Positions 57,126 to 64,000 of a stretch of 64,000 nucleotides of DNA are shown here, in pieces (position 1 is the first letter of the stretch; every line of letters starts with the position of its first letter). This DNA comes from Astragalus membranaceus. Lineage: Eukaryota; Streptophyta; Magnoliopsida; Fabales; Fabaceae. The notes beneath the pieces are model-generated. The model worked only from the letters and a program-made list of their open reading frames with translations, had not been told where the DNA came from and did not search any database. Made by a program: the position numbers and the translations under genes. Location: NCBI GenBank assembly GCA_039519185.1, contig CM076846.1:125430182-125494181 (forward strand). The letters run 5' to 3'.

Positions 57126-57798
57126 GCGGCTTGAAACCAACATACAGAATCACATATTTAGGCACGATGATGGACGATTGTCAACCATGCACACTGAATG
57201 TGATGTAACTCGAGTTGTATGGCAGCAGGTTTTATCTTGGGTAGGGGAGCCGTTTGGAAATCACCGGGATGTCATCACTCATTTTAAAGAGTTTGGCAAG
57301 TTGGTAAAAGGGAAGAAGAGTAAAGGAGTTAAACACATAATTTGGTTGGGTGTAATATGGACGATTTGGATGGCAAGGAATAGGATTATTTTCAAAGGGG
57401 AGATATCTACCATCACAGAAATAATTTCAAGTATCAAACATTGCGCATGGAGTTGGTTCAAAGCTCGGAAGGGAAGAAAATGTAGGGTTGAATGGTCGGA
57501 TTGACATGTTTGCCCGTTGGGTTGTTTTTCTTTTTTGTAATTTCCAATTCGCTATGTTATAATTCACTCAAGTAAGATCTAGAAAGGAGAAGCAGTGGGT
57601 TAGTTTCGTTTCTTCTCACTGTTGTGCAATTTTGTGCATAAGGTACTCTTTTTCCTTCCTGGGTCTTTTTCCCAATGGGTTTTTGCTCAGGGAGGTTTTG
57701 AGGAGGCCCTCCCCCTTTCCTTTCTCCCTCTCTTTCCATTGTATGGGTTGGGCACCCCTTGTGCTCCCTTCAATGAAAGTATTGCTTATCTAAAAAAA
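57126..57798 (+). mobile_element. 5'-truncated L1-type LINE, 3' end
   Basis: The frame ending at 57504 encodes the zf-RVT-like C-terminus of plant LINE reverse transcriptase: TECDVTRVVWQQVLSWVG, then WLGVIWTIWMARNRIIFKGE and IKHCAWSWFKARKG. A 3' UTR follows that ends 'caatgaaagtattgcttatc' plus an A-run at 57790-57798, the usual tail of plant L1 copies. Everything upstream of the last RT segment is missing, as is typical of incomplete reverse transcription. The 5' border and TSD are not clear. Confidence 0.82.
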
Positions 57799-58336
57799 AC
57801 CATGCACCATCCACCAATTAAGAATTAAAATTTTGGATGCTGACCATCATTTAAATCTATCAAACATAAGAAGAAAAGGCGAATGAAGAGAACAACGGAG
57901 AGAATAAAAATATCAATGGAAACAACGAGAAAGAGATAACCTAGTTGCAGTGCTAGGTTTGAGAACTGCAAAAATGAGAACATGGTTGAAATAAGTACTA
58001 TATTCAAACATTTCAAATCGGTTATTATTAATAACTGCTTTTTTTAAACAGCAAAGTTATTTCATTGATGAGGGATTTTAAAGGAACCCAAAACCTTTGC
58101 ATAATAACAGTGCAACTAAATCATATATGATCATCATGCCATGGAAGGCCACCCAGCGCAAGATATAGTTTTCACCAAGTAGATTGAAAGACTTCCCCAA
58201 AGATGAATTGAAAAGGGAATTGAGAACGAGTCTATACATAGTCATTCTTAACATAATTTATGCATTTTAAATCGGTTGTTGAGATATGATTAGCATCATC
58301 CAATTTCCTTGCAATTATTTACAAAGTTAACACAGC
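57799..58336. other. Intergenic, no gene seen
   Basis: A/T-rich sequence with no recognisable coding or structural feature. Confidence 0.6.
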
Positions 58337-60412
58337 CACTAATACAAGAAATAGATCCAGCGTCGGTTAAATTGGACTTTCTACACCGCTTATAGAGCGG
58401 TGTTGTTTCCAAGGGTATAGTAAGTTGGACTTTTCACACCGATTTGTTGAATAATCGGCGTAAAAATATCCTTGTAGACACTTTAATCAGTTTGTAATGG
58501 AGAGGTTCTAAATTCAGTTATTAATGAAAATCCGGCGTTAGAACGTATATTTTTAAAAAAATTATATTTTACTTCTTTTCTATTCTCAATTCAACATTAT
58601 GATCAAAAGTACAAAAACAATTATATATATAAGAACATTGAAATAAATAAAAATGCATAACCCAATAACATGTATATAGCTATACAATATAAGATATCCA
58701 AAACATAATTACAGTGGGAAGAATCTTTATTAACTAATAAGCCATTTTCTCTTGCTGTAGCTGACTAATAGAGTAGAGAAGAAGGCGAAAGAGATCATGT
58801 TGTACAGGGATGCGAGATGGAGCGAACGAATTATGCTACGGTTTGGATTTGGGAGCGAATCGCAGAGTTACCTTCTTTAAGAAAGCGAGATGGAATGAAA
58901 TGCAGAGTTAGGGTTTTGCTGAGAATTGGTAGCTACGAATTGGATTTTGGAGCCATAAGTTAGGGATGTGAATTTGAAACGAATCACGTGTTGGGAGGGA
59001 AATGAAAATGAAAACACGTAGTTGTGAATTCTTTTCAAGCCACCGAGAAATTGTATTTAGTCAGCGACGGATTTAGCAATGTAAAGGTAGTGAGGGATAT
59101 TTTAATTGGTTTGTGACAGATTTAGTTATAAAATCATTAGAGGGGGATATTTTTCGTCACTACATTGGTCACAAATGTGATCCAGTTTTGATCTTTGAGG
59201 AACATACTTTTGGTTGTTAAATCCCTCACTAATAGTGAGGGATATTTATCTGTCTCAAAAATCCCTCTCAAAAAATTATTTTTCTAGTAGTGATCCTCCG
59301 TCGTCGCAAGGTTACTCCTCCTTCAGGCAAGGTAGACGAACCTTTCCATACCTGATAGTGAACTTTGTACATCCTTGCTCCCTTTCCTCTTAAAATCTGT
59401 GTCCTTACTCAGTAAAACCTCTTCAAGTTTATCAACATCTTCCAACTTGAGAGTGAAGGAAACTGGAACTGCAATGTCCGATCTCTATAAGCATACTCTT
59501 TCAAATGGCAACGCCGAATCTTTGAGCATACTCTTACATCCAGACGTGTGCTAAAGCAAACTGGCAAAACATCCTCGTAGTAGGAAAAGTTTATTGTCTC
59601 AAAGTGCCTCTCTAATTTTTCAAGGGCACGCTGCTTTCAAGATAGTATTCAAGTTAAAACATAAAACGAAAAGAATCAACATATATAACTACTGTCGTTT
59701 ATATAGATCCATAAATCATTAAATATATACAGATCCATAAATCATAAAATATTACAAATTCATACATCAAAAAACATATACAGATCCCTAAATCATAAAA
59801 CATTATATAGATCTATTATCATAAAATACACATAGATCCATAAAACACAAAACATATACAGATTTGTAGAGAAAATGTGAATGAAAAGAACTAACATTGC
59901 AACAAGAATGCAGCACAAATCCACTGACTAGGAAGACATACACCATGTGAAGAAGAACCTTTGTGGTGGTTTGGGAATATTCCTTGTGTTCCTCATAAAC
60001 CATATGTGGACGCGAGGGAGAGACAACAGCCACTGAGGTGCCACCCAGAGATGGAGCAAGCTTGAGAGAGCTCGAGAATGGCATGAAAGGACGAGAGAAA
60101 CGAAGGCAAGAACGGTGAAGCCCAATGGCAAGAACGATGAGATGAGCATGAGGAAGACTAAGAGAACAAGAGCTAGCGTTTGAGTGTTTTGGGCAAAAGA
60201 GTGAGAGATGAACTAAATAAAGGGTGAACCAGTGTTAATATTTGTGAAAACACTATACTACGTCGGCTGTTAATATACAACGAGCGTGGAAGTGTCACTG
60301 GTTTAAATTTTCTAAAGATATTAATGCTGGTTGTCATTAAATATCTGATGAGGAATTGTCGGTGTTTATATGTTTAAAAATTCGCTGGATGAATCTACAA
60401 CAGGTACTAGTG
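58337..60412. mobile_element. Possible degraded non-autonomous CACTA, 2.1 kb
   Basis: The left end CACTAATACAAGAAATAGAT and the inverse right end beginning CACTAGTACCTGTTGTAGAT are partly alike, and both zones contain 'gcgtcggtt'/'cggcgtta'-like words in opposite orientation. The flanking triplets, AGC and AAC, do not match. A second terminus, TTTTTCTAGTAGTG, ends at 59296 after 'agtgagggatatt' repeats (about 59055-59296) and may belong to another fragment nested here. No coding capacity. Confidence 0.4.
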
Positions 60413-61459
60413 AACAACTGACGCCAAAAAGTAGACGTTATAAACGTTTTAAATCTATAATGTATCCACGTCGAATATTTACTAAGATTTGGCCTTGTAT
60501 ATTATGCTTGTAATGCGCTAAAATGAGATATTACATTTTATTTACAAAATTGTCACCACGTTTGTGTTTAATACTAACTGTTTCATAAAACCGGCGTTAA
60601 ATCACAAAACATTAATTGTTTCGTGTACTGGTGCGCGACCACATGTTAAAATTGTTGTTAAGACAATTGATTTAGAATCTCCCTATTTCGCAATAATTAT
60701 TTACAAAATTGTCACTATGTCACCATTTAAATCAGTTACTTTTAGAGTCTTTTTAAAATCTTGTATCCTTCTCATTCTACACTAGTGAGGATAACAAAAA
60801 TCAAGAGCCTTAAAAAATATGGTTTTCTTTTATCTAACCGCTTTTTAAGAAAAAATTTATTTATATTACTTACTAACTAATGAACAATTTTAAATTTTCT
60901 AAAAATGTTAATAATTGGAAAAAAAAAAGCTTTAATTATTTGAAGGCTTAAAGCCCTTTTTGGTTACCTTGGTCCTATTTGAATAAACAGCATAATTAAA
61001 TGCTTATAACATAAGTGTTTATCATATAAGCGCTATGCATGAGTTATTTCTATAATAAAAGATAAAATGTACAGTTGTAAGGTATTTTAATAGCGTTATT
61101 TCTATATATTATTTTCTCCCCTTGAAATTGGGATTGAAATGAGTATTTTCATATATCTTAGAAAGCTTATGAAAATAAGTTGAAAACAACCATGTCATAA
61201 GTTGTCTCCATTTACTAAATAATCTCACAAATGTTTATACTACTAATAAGTAATTAAGCTCAAATAAATCAATTCTTAGAGACTTATTATCCCAGGACAA
61301 CTAATCTTAAGTTGAACTCGATCACTAGTCGATTGTGCATTTCGAAATAATAAAATTTGTTGTACAAGTATTCCATCCGTTTTCATTTATAAGCAAAAAT
61401 ACCTACTTAGTCATAAATGTAAGCAAATCAGAGTTATTTTCACTTAATTTACCAACTTT
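60413..61459. other. Intergenic, fragmentary repeats
   Basis: 'tttacaaaattgtcac' occurs twice (about 60540, 60700). 'attccatccgttttcatttataag' near 61373 resembles the end of a Stowaway-type MITE that was later split by the CACTA element at 61460. No gene seen. Confidence 0.5.
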
Positions 61460-61746
61460 CACTACAAAAAAATTGCCCATTAGCGAGGGATTTTTCCCTC
61501 GCTAAATGCCCCAAATCCGTCGCTAATTCCCATTAGCGAGGGAATTAGCGACGGAATCAGTCCCTCGTCAAATTGCTCCTCGCTAATGGGAATTAGCGAG
61601 GGAATTTGAATCTCTCGCTATTTACCGAGGGAATATTCCGTCGCTAAGTCTGACAGCCATGTTTTTTATATAGTTATTATTATTATTATGGTGTGGTGGT
61701 GGTGGTGGTGGGGAAGGGTATTAGGGTAGAGAGAGAAGGAGAGAGA

Positions 61747-61820
<74 letters not shown>

Positions 61821-61909
61821 GAGAGAGAAATGAGCTATGTGGTGGTGGTGGTGGTGGTGGTGAAGGGTATTATATGGTAGAGAGAGAAGGAGAATAGTAA
61901 GGGAGAAGA

Positions 61910-61940
<31 letters not shown>

Positions 61941-62402
61941 AACGGGTGGTGGTGGTGGTGAAGGGTATTAGGGTAGAGAGAGAAGATAGAGTGAGAGAAG
62001 AGTGTGAGGAGGTGGTGGTGTTGGTGTGGTGGTCGAAGAGTGAAGAGAGAAGAAGAGTGTGAGAGGAGGTGGTGGTGGAAGAGTGAAGAGAGAAGAAGAG
62101 TGTGAGGTGAGAATAAGAGCAAAGTGTGAGGAGAGTGGGAGAGAAAGAGTGTGTGTGAGAGGATAAATAAGCTGAAAAGTCAAAAAAATTAGCGAGGGAA
62201 TTATAGCGAGGGACTGACAATTCCGTCACTAAATACCTGCACAGAGTCCTATCATCTGAAAACTGTCAGAAATTAGCGAGGGACTGAAAAATCTGCCGCT
62301 AATTAGCGAGGGACCTAAAAATCCGTCGCTAATGACAGAATTAGCGAGGGACTAAAAATTCCCTCGCAAATTCCCTCGCTAATAAGCTTTTTTTTTGTAG
62401 TG
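61460..62402. mobile_element. 943-bp non-autonomous CACTA of the CACTA-2 family
   Basis: CACTACAAAAAAATTGCCCA on the left and GCTTTTTTTTTGTAGTG on the right, flanked by TTT (61457-61459, 62403-62405). The subterminal 'attagcgaggga' and 'ccgtcgctaat' words are the same as in CACTA-2. The interior is a (GA)n tract (61735-61830), GGT/GTG runs and further GA-rich DNA, like the GA/GTG-rich 5' flank of CACTA-2. It has no transposase and looks like a deletion derivative. Serine/histidine-rich ORFs over it are repeat artefacts. Confidence 0.88.
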
Positions 62403-62868
62403 TTTACCCTTATTTATTGTACTATTTTTACGCTTATAATATGTAAAAAAAGCTTTTACCGCACTACTTTTACTTTTATCAAATCAAACGATAATTTAGG
62501 AACAATGTTTCTTTTTTTAGCTTTTCTTAAAATGTGTATTTAACCGTCATTTGTTTATATATGAAAATAGAGGGTGTATATATATAAATCGGTTTTTTTA
62601 CCGTGTTTTAGACACAATATCCACTAGCTTTGTCAGTAGGTAATCTACATTGGAGAACCCGACTAACCACGTGTGTATTTAAATCAATTATTATTACTAT
62701 TATTATTTATTTATTTTGACCGAATTATTATTATTATTATTTTTATTATTATTATTATTATTAATATTAATTAGAATATTTATTTGGGTAAACCCGGGTA
62801 TCCTCTACGATGATGACTGTGGAGACTAATCCCTCGAGTTATTGGAGTTCATTTAAGGGCTGGCCTCT
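62403..62868. other. Intergenic with (ATT)n tract
   Basis: An interrupted ATT/TTA microsatellite spans about 62688-62772. No gene seen. Confidence 0.7.
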
Positions 62869-62876
62869 CCCAAGCG

Positions 62877-63096
62877 CAGTGGCGGACCTGGCATATGTCC
62901 AGGGGGTTCAGTTGAACCCCCTGGAATTTTTTTTTGCACTAAACACCCTATATAAATAGCCTAAATCTCCTGAAATTTTAATTTTGACACCCCTGAAAAT
63001 TTGAAATTGTACTAGTAGACCAAGTTTTGCACCCATTTGACACCGGCCTTAAAAAATTTGACACCCCTGACCCCGGGGTCCTGGGTCCGCCACTGC
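62877..63096. mobile_element. hAT-type MITE, 220 bp
   Basis: Termini CAGTGGCGGACCTGG and its inverse CCTGGGTCCGCCACTG, with perfect 8-bp duplication CCCAAGCG (62869-62876, 63097-63104). Internal 'ttgacacccctga' words occur repeatedly. Confidence 0.93.
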
Positions 63097-63104
63097 CCAA
63101 GCGA

Positions 63105-63456
63105 TGTCTCTCCATACACACCGACCAGAGATCAAACCCCTGACCAAATACTTAAGGGGCTAAAACAACTTACCCGATCCTGGTTAATAATGGTTAATAA
63201 TAATTAGATCCTGGTTAATAATGGTTAATAATAATTAGAATGCTCAAAGTCTTGGTAGACTTTCAGCAATTAATATCGACCAATAAATGCATCTCTTAGT
63301 TAGCCGACTAGTTGCGAGAATTCATGCAACTTCAGACACGTGTTCCGTTTCCATTTAATTCGACGTACACATTCAGGTACGTAAATTGTACCATACTTAT
63401 AATAAACAATTTGTATAGCTATTTGGTTAGACTATTCCTTTCAAAATAAAAGTACA
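63105..63456. other. Intergenic with short tandem duplication
   Basis: A 31-bp unit 'gatcctggttaataatggtt...' is duplicated at about 63176-63238. No gene seen. Confidence 0.7.
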
Positions 63457-63772
63457 GGCTAAAGTGCTCTCGGGGTCCCTTATCTTTATTTAAAGTAACG
63501 AATTAGTCGTTTATGTTTTTTTTGTCCCAAATAAGTCCTTTATCTTTCAAATTTTTGACACATAAATCCTTTTGCGTTAACAGTGCTGATTTATGTGTCA
63601 AAAAAAAGGATTTATGTGTTAAAAATTTGAAACATAAAGGACTGATTTGGGACAGAAAAGGATTTATGTGTCAAAAATTTAAAACATAAATGACTGATTT
63701 GGGACAAAAAAAAGATAAAGGACCAAATCGTTACTTTAAATAAAGATAAGGGACCCCGGGAGCACTTTAGCC
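63457..63772. mobile_element. Long-hairpin MITE, MULE-type TSD, 316 bp
   Basis: The arms GGCTAAAGTGCTCTCGGGGT and the inverse ACCCCGGGAGCACTTTAGCC extend to over 50 bp each. The centre also has inverted 'aaaggatttatgtgtcaaaaa' words. Flanks are AAAAGTACA (63448-63456) and AAAAGTATA (63773-63781), a 9-bp duplication with one mismatch, which suggests a Mutator-like origin. Confidence 0.82.
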
Positions 63773-63781
63773 AAAAGTATA

Positions 63782-64000
63782 TTAGTATAATATAACTTTC
63801 GTACCTGAATGCCAGTGAGAATTGCAACCTTATTATAGCGTACCTATACTAATTTTTTATTCAGAGTATGCAGTAACGTATTAGAGCTTAATTTTGTACT
63901 ATTAGTAGCAAACGATGCACTAACAAAGAGGGCTATGTTGACAATACCAACTAAGAAGCTTAATAAATTAAGATTAATTTTATTTTTTATGAATTATTCC
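63782..64000. other. Intergenic, no gene seen
   Basis: A/T-rich sequence to the window end. Confidence 0.6.

Noticed and set aside
61835..62229. Ser/His/Leu-rich ORFs
   Set aside because: Translation of GA and GGT microsatellites inside a non-autonomous CACTA.

Overview
This is a gene-poor plant nuclear window made almost entirely of transposable elements. Ty3/gypsy chromovirus (Tekay-type) and Ogre/Tat retrotransposons, plant CACTA transposases with GT-AG introns, hAT and MULE MITEs and an L1-type LINE tail point to a eudicot. The Ogre and the 'tttggtccc' hairpin MITEs fit a legume; that last step is inference. I found no complete host gene.

Layout. (1) 1-7353: two copies of one Tekay retrotransposon joined head-to-tail through a single 2.2 kb LTR (3735-5936). 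The left copy is cut by the window edge; the right copy stops abruptly inside its protease at about 7349, next to a CACTA-like terminus. (2) 7459-10467: intergenic sequence with a TA microsatellite and two hairpin MITEs. (3) 10468-55692: one CACTA transposon ('CACTA-1'; matching TIRs, 3-bp TSD AAT) inflated from about 10.8 kb to 45.2 kb by five later insertions. Each insertion has its own target-site duplication: an 18.05 kb Ogre (14679-32730, TSD CTAGT), a 2.58 kb non-autonomous LTR element (33371-35950, TSD CGACA), CACTA-2 (37811-43270, TSD GTG), CACTA-3 (44296-52113, TSD ATT) and a 509-bp hAT MITE (54106-54614, TSD GTTCCAAT). (4) 55693-64000: more intergenic sequence with a duplicated 240-bp block, a LINE 3' end, a likely degraded CACTA, a 943-bp non-autonomous CACTA of the CACTA-2 family, a hAT MITE and a MULE-type hairpin MITE.

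Gene content. Each CACTA has, or had, the usual pair: a TNP2-type catalytic transposase and a TNPA-like DNA-binding partner (Transposase_24 family). All three TNP2 genes carry frameshifts. CACTA-1's TNP2 is also split by the Ogre and the small LTR element, and its partner gene by CACTA-3 and the hAT MITE. CACTA-2 has lost most of its partner gene by an internal deletion. The partner gene of CACTA-3 splices by hand into one uninterrupted 528-codon frame and is the most intact transposon gene here. CACTA-1 also carries a 72-nt, phase-2 exon that reads as a leucine-rich repeat, probably captured from a receptor kinase.

The Ogre retains ORF1, gag, protease/G-patch, a frame-preserving 203-nt intron and RT-RNaseH-aRNaseH-integrase. 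It has one nonsense codon and a gag/protease frame change. Its LTRs differ by only about 0.4% by eye, so it is young. All coordinates, splice sites and TSDs were read by eye; family names come from motif recognition without database searches.
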